A stretch of DNA of 8,226 nt from NCBI GenBank assembly GCA_003647825.1, contig QMNP01000059.1, positions 1 through 8,226 on the forward strand. The letters are read 5' to 3'. The notes beneath the pieces are model-generated. The model ran no database searches. It was given only the letters and a program-made list of their open reading frames with translations, and was not told the origin of the DNA. A program made the position numbers and the translations under genes. Shown piece after piece: positions 1 through 6,860 of this stretch. Source of the DNA: Candidatus Cloacimonadota bacterium. GTDB lineage: Bacteria; Cloacimonadota; Cloacimonadia; Cloacimonadales; TCS61. Position 1 is the first letter of the stretch; the number at the start of each line of letters is the position of its first letter.

Positions 1-7
1 CTCGCTG

Positions 8-88
8 TTGCTTACGAAGCAATCTCTATAAATAGTAATCAATTAGCAATATAGATTGCTTCAGCAGAAACTCCCTGATAGATGCTTC
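8..88. repeat. Palindromic intergenic repeat-like element
   Basis: GAAGCAATCT at 16-25 is repeated as its exact reverse complement AGATTGCTTC at 53-62, a 10-bp perfect inverted repeat with a 27-nt spacer. The left arm also pairs with TTGCTT at 8-13 (with AAGCAA at 17-22), giving an alternative short hairpin. A degenerate further copy, ATAGATGCTTC at 78-88, matches ATAGATTGCTTC at 51-62 with one base missing. This layered structure resembles dispersed REP-type elements with GAAGCAATCT/AGATTGCTTC cores that I recall from several bacterial genomes. Whether it is repeated elsewhere in this genome cannot be seen here. Confidence 0.45.
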
Positions 89-304
89 GCAAAGACAAAG
101 TTTGTATTATGCAGAAGCCTTTGGCTAGTGAAATAAGAGGAGTATAAATACATTTAGTTGAAAAATCATGGATCAATAATTCTCATTCTTTAATTGGTTC
201 ATACTAAATTGGTCATGCCGCAATATAATCAGGATGAAATGGAATTCGAAAAAACTTAGTTCATAAAGAGATTGATTCCAAACTCTTCCTAATTCTCTCA
301 AAGT
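89..304. other. Non-coding leader region upstream of the methyltransferase gene
   Basis: No convincing gene lies in this stretch. Plus-strand frames are interrupted by stops every few codons, and the one minus-strand open run of about 43 codons has no plausible start or recognisable product. AGAGGAG at 136-142 looks like a ribosome-binding site, but the only nearby ATG (168) meets a stop after three codons. AGCC-TTT-GGCT at 116-126 is a tiny hairpin. I looked for SAM, cobalamin and T-box leader motifs, which would suit the downstream gene, and recognised none. The promoter of the downstream gene probably lies here, but I cannot place it confidently. Confidence 0.4.
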
Positions 305-318
305 AAAGGTTGTAGAAA

Positions 319-1212
319 ATGAAAAATATTCTCAAAAGACTCAATAATTCTGAAATCCTTGTTGGTGACGGAGCAATGGGAACAATGCTCTTTCAAAGAG
401 GATTGAAACAGGGTGAACCGCCGGAATCTGTCTGCTTAAACAAACCGGTAATTCTGGAAGAAATTGCTAAAGCATATTTTGAAGCGGGAGCAGATATCAT
501 CGAAACTGACACTTTTGGTGGGTCACCTTTGAAATTAGCAGATTATAATATGCAGGATAAAACTGAAGAGATCAATAGAATTGCTGTGGAAATAGTGCGA
601 AAAGCTGTAAGAGACAAAGCCTATATTTCAGGTTCTGTGGGACCATCAGGAAAAAAGCTGAAACCATTTGGTGATACTGAACCATATCACATCTTTGAAA
701 GCTATAAAAGGCAGATCAAAGCTTTGATCAAAGCAGGAGTTGATCTACTCTGCATTGAAACCATGATGGATTTGAACGAATCACTTTTAGCAGTTAAGGC
801 TGCACGAAGTTTATCATCCGAAATTCCAATCATTGCTACTTTTACCCTTAATGCAGCTTCCAGTGGTTTTTATACAATGATGGGGAATGACATTCCGACA
901 TTATGCCTGGAACTGGAAAAAGCCGGAGCTAATATCATCGGTTCAAATTGCGGAAATGGAATTGAAAACATGATTAAAATTGCTAAGAAATTTAAAGAAA
1001 ATTCTACACTTCCAATTATCATTCAATCCAATGCCGGCCTTCCTGAAATAAAAAATAATGAATTAATTTATTCTGAAACATCCAACTTTTTTGCAGAAAA
1101 AACTAAAGAATTGATCGAGACTGGAGTTTCAATTATTGGTGGCTGCTGTGGAACGACACCGGAGTATATCCGAGCGATACGAAAAACAGTCGATTGTTAT
1201 GAGAGTATATAA
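319..1212 (+). CDS. Stand-alone homocysteine S-methyltransferase domain protein (MetH N-terminal type)
   Basis: The 297-residue protein is a single homocysteine-binding TIM barrel, the first module of cobalamin-dependent methionine synthase. It opens with a MetH-like segment (GDGAMGTML, residues 16-24). It carries GSNCG with Cys211 and GGCCGTTP with Cys276-Cys277. In the family these three cysteines bind the zinc that activates the homocysteine thiol, and their spacing (65 and 66) matches my memory of Thermotoga MetH Cys207/272/273. IETDTFGG (61-68) and CIETMMDL (145-152) are further family motifs. The folate-binding, cobalamin-binding and reactivation modules of full MetH are absent, so a methyl-carrying corrinoid partner is presumably encoded elsewhere. 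The ATG is preceded by AAAGG at 305-309, nine bases away. A cobalamin-independent or fused-reductase (YitJ-like) relative is less likely because no second domain is present. The methyl donor is unknown. Confidence 0.88.
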   Translation: MKNILKRLNNSEILVGDGAMGTMLFQRGLKQGEPPESVCLNKPVILEEIAKAYFEAGADIIETDTFGGSPLKLADYNMQDKTEEINRIAVEIVRKAVRDKAYISGSVGPSGKKLKPFGDTEPYHIFESYKRQIKALIKAGVDLLCIETMMDLNESLLAVKAARSLSSEIPIIATFTLNAASSGFYTMMGNDIPTLCLELEKAGANIIGSNCGNGIENMIKIAKKFKENSTLPIIIQSNAGLPEIKNNELIYSETSNFFAEKTKELIETGVSIIGGCCGTTPEYIRAIRKTVDCYESI

Positions 1213-1222
1213 GAATGAATAA

Positions 1223-2338
1223 TTACATCCCAAATGCGAGTTTACTCTTAAGCACAGCCTGTTCAAATTCCATTACCAATGAATCCATTAATTCTTTTAC
1301 AGATATAATTTTATTTACTCGCCAGGCATTAGCACCCGCAAAGCTGAACCCATTCTTTAGCTCTCCAATTTTTGCTTTCATTAAAGCATCGGCAATACAA
1401 TAGAGTGAAGTATGGAAATCGCAGGTTTTAAGGCATTTCCAGGGACAGCGAAATGGTTTTTTTATCCCTGCTTTCACATCTTTTAGAAAATCATTTAAAA
1501 TAGCTCTTCCAGGTAAACCGACGGGGCTTTGAATGATAGTGATATCCTCTTTTTTACATTTGATAAACTGATTTTTAAATTCAATATCTGCATCACATTC
1601 TTCGGTTGCTACAAAGCGAGTTCCCATCTGCACACCGCTGGCTCCCAGGTTCATGAATTTATAAATATCGTCTCCATCGTAAACACCACCACCCGCAATT
1701 ACTGGTATTTTTTTGTTGTATTTCAATTCGAAACTTTTAACAGCTTCCACAACAGCAGGAATTATTTTTTCCAACTTGAATTCTGGATCATCAATCTGCT
1801 CTGGTTTGAAACCCAGGTGACCTCCCGCCATTGGACCTTCCACTACAACGGCATCAGGAACACGAGCAAAATGTTTATCCCAGGTTTTAAAGATAAGAGT
1901 TGCTGCTCTGCCCGATGAGACGATGGGTGCTATTTTTGTTTTCATTTTTTCCAGATAATCCATCGAAACGCCCTGAGGTAATTTCAACGGTAATCCCGCA
2001 CCCAGAAAGAGAATATCAATCTTTTCTTCCAAAGCTACTTTCATCATTTCATCAAAATCAGAAATAGCTACCATAATATTTAAACCAATGATACCCTTAC
2101 TCATTTTTTTGGCTTGGCGAATTTCTTTTCTTAACGCTATCTTATTATCCTCACGAAAGGTTTTTTTTGATGAGTGCCCCAACATCCCTAATGCAACTGA
2201 TGAAATTACTCCGATACCACCGGCATTGGCTACAGCTGAGGCCAATCCAGACATCGATATTCCTACTCCCATTCCACCCTGAATAATGGGTAATTTTGCA
2301 ACAAGATTTCCTATTTTTAATTCTGGTATTTTTATCAT
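1223..2338 (-). CDS. FMN-dependent nitronate monooxygenase / FabK-like enzyme with C-terminal Cys cluster
   Basis: The 371-residue protein belongs to the 2-nitropropane dioxygenase family, TIM barrels binding FMN that include nitronate monooxygenases and the enoyl-ACP reductase FabK. Visible motifs are PIIQGGMGVGIS (17-28), EGPMAGGHLGF (167-177, His174 at the position of the monooxygenase catalytic base), the phosphate-binding VIAGGGVYDG (213-222) and GASGVQMGTRFVATEEC (232-248). The C-terminal part adds Cys298, Cys302, Cys306 and Cys314 (CX3CX3CX7C), which the minimal family does not need. The start has a strong GGAGG at 2343-2347, four bases from the ATG. The TetR gene lies 59 bp upstream on the same strand. 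The 3' end faces the methyltransferase gene with a 10-bp gap and no separate terminator. Substrate is undetermined: nitronate detoxification and fatty-acid reduction are both possible. Confidence 0.85.
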   Translation of the reverse strand: MIKIPELKIGNLVAKLPIIQGGMGVGISMSGLASAVANAGGIGVISSVALGMLGHSSKKTFREDNKIALRKEIRQAKKMSKGIIGLNIMVAISDFDEMMKVALEEKIDILFLGAGLPLKLPQGVSMDYLEKMKTKIAPIVSSGRAATLIFKTWDKHFARVPDAVVVEGPMAGGHLGFKPEQIDDPEFKLEKIIPAVVEAVKSFELKYNKKIPVIAGGGVYDGDDIYKFMNLGASGVQMGTRFVATEECDADIEFKNQFIKCKKEDITIIQSPVGLPGRAILNDFLKDVKAGIKKPFRCPWKCLKTCDFHTSLYCIADALMKAKIGELKNGFSFAGANAWRVNKIISVKELMDSLVMEFEQAVLKSKLAFGM

Positions 2339-2350
2339 TATTCCTCCGAT

Positions 2351-2385
2351 AATTTTCGACCGCTTTAGTTCTATAGTCGAAAATT
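2351..2385. promoter_or_regulatory. Perfect 10-bp inverted repeat before the monooxygenase gene, candidate TetR operator
   Basis: AATTTTCGAC at 2351-2360 and GTCGAAAATT at 2376-2385 are exact reverse complements separated by 15 bases. They lie just before the GGAGG of the monooxygenase gene. The core TTTCGAC also occurs upstream of the TetR gene at 2990-2996, and AATTCAGT follows both sites (2382-2389 and 2998-3005). The shared sequence favours a binding site of the neighbouring TetR protein. In RNA the same arms could form a hairpin directly 5' of the ribosome-binding site, so a role as attenuator or weak intercistronic terminator is possible. Confidence 0.45.
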
Positions 2386-2397
2386 CAGTAAAAAAAT

Positions 2398-2970
2398 TTA
2401 CGCTCTTACTTCTATTCCTTTAAAGATAATTTCCATCATTTGTTTGCTGTCTCTTTCCAGATCTAGTTCTTTCTGAACGAATAACGGATATTCTAATCCC
2501 TTTATAGCAATTGCTATCATATGAACAACAAGATCAACATCGCAGGGAGCAAAAATGTTTTGCTGAATACCTTCATTGATCAAATCACTAAGGGTTTTAT
2601 TTTCGAAATTATAAAAATCTTCTCTAACCTGTTCAATGAAAAAATAGTGATCCAGGTACTCATTGGTTAGAGTTTTGTAATAATTGCTAAGCTCTTTTAA
2701 ATGCAGCATTCTAGTTCGAACGTACTGCATAATTTTATCCTGTGGACTATAGGCCGATTGAATCGTGTCATTTAGTTTTTTTCGAAAATGATCTGAATCG
2801 ATCCGCACGATTTCAGCAAATATATCCTCTTTATTTTTGAAGTAATAATACATACTGGATTTTCCCATACGAGCCTTTGCTGCAATTTCGTCCATGGTAG
2901 TTTTTTTAAAACCATAAAGTGCGATCATCTCTTTGGCAACAGCAACGATTCGGCTTTTCTTTTCATCCAT
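2398..2970 (-). CDS. TetR/AcrR-family transcriptional regulator
   Basis: The 190-residue protein has the usual length and layout of a TetR repressor. Residues 4-52 form the three-helix DNA-binding domain, with the helix-turn-helix across TTMDEIAAKARMGKSSMYYYF (24-44) and the KEDIF segment after it. The remaining ~135 residues are helical, with no recognisable signature, and would hold the ligand pocket and dimer interface. The start ATG has AAGGAAG at 2977-2983, six bases upstream. It is transcribed towards the monooxygenase gene, so the two probably share a transcript, and the shared TTTCGAC elements suggest it controls both itself and that gene. The effector is unknown; a fatty acyl or nitro/nitronate compound would fit the neighbour, but this is inference. 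Confidence 0.92.
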   Translation of the reverse strand: MDEKKSRIVAVAKEMIALYGFKKTTMDEIAAKARMGKSSMYYYFKNKEDIFAEIVRIDSDHFRKKLNDTIQSAYSPQDKIMQYVRTRMLHLKELSNYYKTLTNEYLDHYFFIEQVREDFYNFENKTLSDLINEGIQQNIFAPCDVDLVVHMIAIAIKGLEYPLFVQKELDLERDSKQMMEIIFKGIEVRA

Positions 2971-2989
2971 TTATTACTTCCTTAAAACA

Positions 2990-3025
2990 TTTCGACTAAT
3001 TCAGTTTTTTGGTCTAATACGTCAA
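2990..3025 (-). promoter_or_regulatory. Putative promoter/operator region of the TetR gene
   Basis: On the minus strand, TTGACG (complement of 3020-3025) resembles a sigma70 -35 box. No good -10 hexamer follows at the expected distance, so the promoter call is weak. TTTCGAC at 2990-2996 followed by AATTCAGT at 2998-3005 repeats elements found before the monooxygenase gene (2351-2389). Its place between a possible -35 box and the ribosome-binding site suits an autoregulatory operator. Confidence 0.3.
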
Positions 3026-3099
3026 GATAAAGTTTTTAATTCTGTCTAAACCAGATAATGCCGTAGAATTTCACATATAGCGCTATTTGGGGTAAACTA

Positions 3100-3133
3100 A
3101 AGAAAGCACCCCTGAATTCCGAGATGCTTTCTT
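3100..3133 (-). terminator. Hairpin downstream of the C25 peptidase gene, candidate weak terminator
   Basis: AAGAAAGCA at 3100-3108 and TGCTTTCTT at 3125-3133 form a perfect 9-bp stem with a 16-nt loop, about 30 bases past the peptidase stop codon on the minus strand. The tract after the stem is only modestly U-rich, so termination may be weak. GGGGT (3089-3093) can instead pair with ACCCC (3108-3112), which would compete with this stem. The symmetric hairpin could act on either strand. Confidence 0.45.
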
Positions 3134-3160
3134 GTTTTCAAACTCGAGAAAAACGTAGTT

Positions 3161-6100
3161 TTATTTCAGCAAAATCATCTTTCGAGTATTTGTATATCTT
3201 TCACCAGCTCTCATTTTGTAGAAATAAATTCCACTGGCTGCAGATTTGAGATTATCTGTATTCCCATTCCAGGTTTTGCTGTAGTAACCAGGCTCAAGAT
3301 TTTCATTCACCAGAGTTTTAACTTTCTCACCCTTGACGTTAAATATTTCTATCGATACGTTACCAGCAGATTTAATTGCAAAGCTGATGTTCGTAACTGG
3401 ATTGAATGGGTTTGGATAATTTCCCGTCAGTTCTGTTTTCAAGGGGATCAAACCATTATTCGCATTTGTTCCTACGCCAATACCTTCTACCGGTATTTCT
3501 ATTTCCGGCAGATTGGCATCATTGCTTGTAATAACAACATTTCCAGTATAATTCATAGCTTCGACAGGTGTAAAAGACACTTCTACATCTATGCTGCTTC
3601 CTGCTGAAAGGGTGAATTCATCAACGCTTAAGACAAAATCCTCTACTGTATCGATGGTTCCAGTAAGATCTTCAGATCCTAAGTTGAATATTGTAAATTC
3701 TTCTACTCCAGTTTCACCAATATTCACTTCACCAAAATTAATCTCGGTCACATTCACACTAATTATCGGTCCTGCAGCTCCACCTATTCCAGGGAAGACA
3801 ATATAATCTAACCAGGCACAATCGCTACCGCTGCTAACTGAACCATCTTTCTCATAGGTCCATTTAAACTCTACATCGGTTCCCGCTGTTACATCATAGA
3901 TAACTTCACTCCAGGCTACATCTCCACTCCATTCATCTTGCTCTTGATTGTTGATATAGAATCTCATGTAATCCCAGTTGTTTTCTGAAGACACCTTTCG
4001 GTAAAAGGATATTTCTCCATCAGCAGGAATATCCATAGTCACACTAATACTTGCTGTCTGATTATTAGATATAACTGATGATTTGGCACAATAAATTCCT
4101 TCTTGCGGATTACTTTCTGTAATTTCCCAGCCGGAAGTTCCCTGCTGCCAATCAAACTTTGAAAAATCTCCTGTCTCAAAATCTTCAAATACTAAACCGA
4201 TTGATGGATAGAAAGTACTGGTTACTACATATTCTCCGCCGGTGGCTACGAAACTAAGAATAGCAGTTGTTCCTGGCTCAACATCAGCAGCAACTTCTAA
4301 TTCAAATTCTGCCATTGCTTCCTCACCTGCTGCAGTTGCATCCAGATTAAAGGTACTACTTGTAACAGTGATAAAATCTGAGGTTACACTGGTAAGTTCT
4401 GCTACCAAAGAAGGAGATAACGCACTTCCGTTATTTGTAACAGGAATGAAAATTGTAGCGGTTTCGCCCGGATCAAGCATACCGTTACCACCAATATCTT
4501 CGATAATCATCATGCCGGTTTCAAGAATCGGGGCATGAGCTGTTAATGTGAAATTGCTTTCCCAGGTATCTACTCCGTCAGTAGCTTCCAGAGAAATCAT
4601 AATACCATGACCATCTGGCACCAGATCATCAACAGATATCTGGAAGGCTCCGCTGATCATTGCAGATGTACCACCGGTGATATTGCCATAGTTTTCCGTG
4701 TCATCTATAATTGTTAAGTATGGATCGGTTGATGAGATTGTTGCTGTAACTCCGGTTGCTTCATCCGTACCTACATTCACCAGGGTTATACCTAGTTCTA
4801 CAGTTTCACCGTAATCCAGTAAGCCATTATTATTGGCTGTTTGATCTTCGATAAGACAGTCTTCAAACATAACATAAGCTCCACCTGGAGGAATAACCGC
4901 AATATTGTCATAGATCGTATCTATATTGAAACCTGTTACGATAAGTTGAGCATCACCGGCTGTAAGGCCGTGAGATATTGTAACAGATCCTGTTTCATCT
5001 GTAATTCCGGAAAACACATCACCATCTTGATAAAGTGATACAAGAGCTCCTTGAGCAGGAGAGCCGCCAGCTGTAACTACAGTAGTGAAATCTACACCCA
5101 TCAGAATTACATTGTTAGAAAGAGCTGCAACTTCTGGAGTATCTGTGCGAACCTGAAGAGAAGCATCACCAAAGACATGCCATTTCGCCATTTCTTCAGC
5201 TCCTTGTGCACCATCTTCCATTGCCATTAAAATAGTACCGTTAAAACACATTGAACCATAGGTTGTTTTTTGTACATCTGTGGTAGTTCCATTTTGACCT
5301 GGATATAGAGAATAATCATAACCACCGATAAGAAGATCATTAATATAATCCTGCCCCATCATAGGAGGATTCCAGGATTGATTTTGAGTAGAGGCAAGCA
5401 TTCCGATAGCACCACCACCGTCTTTTCTAAGCCAGGCTTCTGCAAAACATGTTCCACCATCGAAATTACCATTTACACAAGCTACAGAAATAATGAATGG
5501 TAGCTTTGATCCATTTGTCAGCATATTCACATGGGAACTACTGAATCCGGAAGAAACCCAGGAAGAAGTGGAGCCATGACCACAGTAATTTATAATACTT
5601 GTACCGGCATTAACTGCAGTTGCCACCATTGACGTATTGGCTGTAGGATCATAAATTGGTGTATGGGATTCATAGGTAAATGGATCTAGTTTATTATCGT
5701 AAATATTCTGGATATGGGCATAATCTAATTCGTTATCATCTCCAGGACCTTGATTGGAGGCAATGCCTACTGCAAATTCATACCAATTTTCACCTGTATC
5801 CGGATATTTCTCATAATTTATGCTTTTATCTACTTGTACAGTAACATCATTTGAAGAGTTTGCTGAAAATCTACCCACTACAAGATCAGGATAAATATCA
5901 GTTCCTACAACGCATCCTAATTTTGGATCAGCAGGATCTCCGCCCATAACAGTTCCAGAAATATCTTCCCAGTCTCCAACCAACTGTACATAGAGAATAT
6001 CATCATGAATGGCATATTGGTCTGTAACTAAAGTTGTTACATTTGTTCCTGTTGCAACTTCTTCAACATAAACAGTAAAGCCTTTTTGTTGTTTCCATTC

Positions 6101-6844
6101 TACATAAGGTGCTATTGCTTCGGCATCTCGAGGAGTGTGAATAACCAGGATTGATCCAAATTCTCCCAGTTCATTTTCAAAGCGAGAAACATCATAATTC
6201 ATGAACATTGTTCTGTACATGTTGTTCATTTCTCGTGTGATACCGCTTGCTCGGATTGGAAGAGGATTGATTACACTACTATTATCATTGGTTAGTTTTA
6301 CTGTTACAGTAGAGTAAACACGAAGGATATTTCTAGCTGCATTGTACTGGAAAGGATATACGTAAACGATCGTTCCACGTATATCTCTTATTACAAACGG
6401 TTCTACCGTTTCAGCAAGTTGAGCAGGATAAAATTTATCAACAATTGATTCTTCAGCAATTTCATATGGAATTGTGGAAGGATCTTGATTTCTGTAGATC
6501 GTACCACGAGATGGAAGAAGAGGATATGAAAGATCGAATTCTTCATATTCACTGCTTACAATTTCCAGAGTTACATTTTTATCTGCTGATATCTGCACAG
6601 TTGCATGAATATAGGGTACTTCTGCAAAACCCGCATCTTTGGTTGTAACCCCACCTTCAAAATCAATAGTGGAATATATAACTCCATTTTTAACTGTATC
6701 TCCAAGTTGGAAATCATCCAGATTAAAATTTAATTCATATTGATCTAATGTCGGTTGATAGTATTCAACATCAAATCCATTTGCTGCAAATAGCAGCACT
6801 CCCATAAAAAGCATAACTATAGGTAAATAGTATTTAGCTCTCAT
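3161..6844 (-). CDS. Secreted gingipain-like C25 cysteine peptidase with T9SS-type sorting domain
   Basis: The 1227-residue protein is a complete family C25 peptidase. In order: signal peptide (1-23, hydrophobic core 7-20, possible cut after Ala-Asn-Gly); C25 propeptide-like region (~24-225, with YPFQYNAARNILRVYS); catalytic domain (~230-566) with His423 in YCGHGS and Cys456 in VACVNGNF; Ig-like domain (~572-655); two tandem modules with a GxLDxGE loop (~664-770 and ~781-880); an adhesin/MAM-like beta-sandwich (~886-1018); an ASH-type domain (~1028-1122); and the C-terminal sorting domain (~1142-1227). The His-Cys spacing of 33 equals that of RgpB (211/244, from memory). YPDLVVGRFSA (318-328) and the closing FGDASLQVRT (558-567) are also family-typical. 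The protein should be exported by Sec and then by T9SS to the surface or medium. The ATG has AAGGAAGG at 6851-6858. Cleavage specificity cannot be read from the sequence. Confidence 0.93.
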   Translation of the reverse strand: MRAKYYLPIVMLFMGVLLFAANGFDVEYYQPTLDQYELNFNLDDFQLGDTVKNGVIYSTIDFEGGVTTKDAGFAEVPYIHATVQISADKNVTLEIVSSEYEEFDLSYPLLPSRGTIYRNQDPSTIPYEIAEESIVDKFYPAQLAETVEPFVIRDIRGTIVYVYPFQYNAARNILRVYSTVTVKLTNDNSSVINPLPIRASGITREMNNMYRTMFMNYDVSRFENELGEFGSILVIHTPRDAEAIAPYVEWKQQKGFTVYVEEVATGTNVTTLVTDQYAIHDDILYVQLVGDWEDISGTVMGGDPADPKLGCVVGTDIYPDLVVGRFSANSSNDVTVQVDKSINYEKYPDTGENWYEFAVGIASNQGPGDDNELDYAHIQNIYDNKLDPFTYESHTPIYDPTANTSMVATAVNAGTSIINYCGHGSTSSWVSSGFSSSHVNMLTNGSKLPFIISVACVNGNFDGGTCFAEAWLRKDGGGAIGMLASTQNQSWNPPMMGQDYINDLLIGGYDYSLYPGQNGTTTDVQKTTYGSMCFNGTILMAMEDGAQGAEEMAKWHVFGDASLQVRTDTPEVAALSNNVILMGVDFTTVVTAGGSPAQGALVSLYQDGDVFSGITDETGSVTISHGLTAGDAQLIVTGFNIDTIYDNIAVIPPGGAYVMFEDCLIEDQTANNNGLLDYGETVELGITLVNVGTDEATGVTATISSTDPYLTIIDDTENYGNITGGTSAMISGAFQISVDDLVPDGHGIMISLEATDGVDTWESNFTLTAHAPILETGMMIIEDIGGNGMLDPGETATIFIPVTNNGSALSPSLVAELTSVTSDFITVTSSTFNLDATAAGEEAMAEFELEVAADVEPGTTAILSFVATGGEYVVTSTFYPSIGLVFEDFETGDFSKFDWQQGTSGWEITESNPQEGIYCAKSSVISNNQTASISVTMDIPADGEISFYRKVSSENNWDYMRFYINNQEQDEWSGDVAWSEVIYDVTAGTDVEFKWTYEKDGSVSSGSDCAWLDYIVFPGIGGAAGPIISVNVTEINFGEVNIGETGVEEFTIFNLGSEDLTGTIDTVEDFVLSVDEFTLSAGSSIDVEVSFTPVEAMNYTGNVVITSNDANLPEIEIPVEGIGVGTNANNGLIPLKTELTGNYPNPFNPVTNISFAIKSAGNVSIEIFNVKGEKVKTLVNENLEPGYYSKTWNGNTDNLKSAASGIYFYKMRAGERYTNTRKMILLK
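3398..4516 (-). repeat. Long coding duplication, copy 1 (pairs with 7101-8219)
   Basis: This 1119-bp stretch codes for residues 777-1149 of the peptidase. It aligns without any gap to 7101-8219 in the upstream gene. By hand count 304 of 372 compared residues are identical (about 82%), rising to about 90% from the end of the adhesin-like domain through the ASH domain. At DNA level a 38-bp run is identical (3648-3685 and 7351-7388). Similarity collapses right after the NPFNP motif, where the sorting domains are only about 40% identical. The other end of the similarity may lie outside the window. Confidence 0.9.
4205..4855 (-). repeat. Two tandem GxLDxGE beta-sandwich modules inside the peptidase
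   Basis: Residues ~664-770 and ~781-880 each begin with an acidic loop (NNNGLLDYGE at 671-680, GGNGMLDPGE at 785-794). Each continues as an Ig-like unit with the pattern of a turn (VNVG / TNNG), several beta strands and an ending EATDG / VATGG. They are clearly homologous but diverged. The Asn/Asp/Glu-rich loop looks like a calcium-binding site, which is an inference. One more module opens the visible part of the neighbouring gene's product. Confidence 0.6.
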
Positions 6845-6850
6845 AATTGA

Positions 6851-6858
6851 CCTTCCTT
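6851..6858 (-). promoter_or_regulatory. Ribosome-binding site of the C25 peptidase gene
   Basis: AAGGAAGG (minus strand) ends six bases before the ATG at 6844-6842. It lies within the 16-bp gap to the preceding gene's stop codon at 6863-6861. There is no room for a terminator between the two genes, which supports co-transcription and confirms the chosen start. Confidence 0.75.
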
Positions 6859-6860
6859 AA

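Noticed and set aside
131..180. Possible small gene after AGAGGAG at 136-142
   Set aside because: No start codon in range gives more than a few codons before a stop.
89..304. SAM or cobalamin riboswitch upstream of the methyltransferase gene
   Set aside because: It would be expected on functional grounds, but I could not find the conserved core motifs or a terminator/antiterminator arrangement.
1215..1403. Plus-strand open frame starting three bases after the methyltransferase stop
   Set aside because: The tight spacing suggested translational coupling, but it is antisense to the conserved C-terminal region of the monooxygenase gene and its product looks like nothing known.
1529..1918. Plus-strand open frame of 129 codons opposite the monooxygenase gene
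   Set aside because: It lies entirely antisense to a gene with clear family motifs, has an aromatic-rich composition typical of a shadow, and has no recognisable domain.
3044..3049. Direct repeat GTCTAA at 3012-3017 and 3044-3049 as a regulator site
   Set aside because: A six-base match 32 bp apart in AT-rich intergenic DNA is readily expected by chance, and it does not recur before the monooxygenase gene.
3591..3806. Plus-strand open frame of 71 codons with a near-identical counterpart at 7294-7509
   Set aside because: The two frames resemble each other only because they lie antisense to the duplicated ASH-domain code. The low-complexity, Ser/Thr/Pro-rich product and lack of a ribosome-binding site mark them as shadows.
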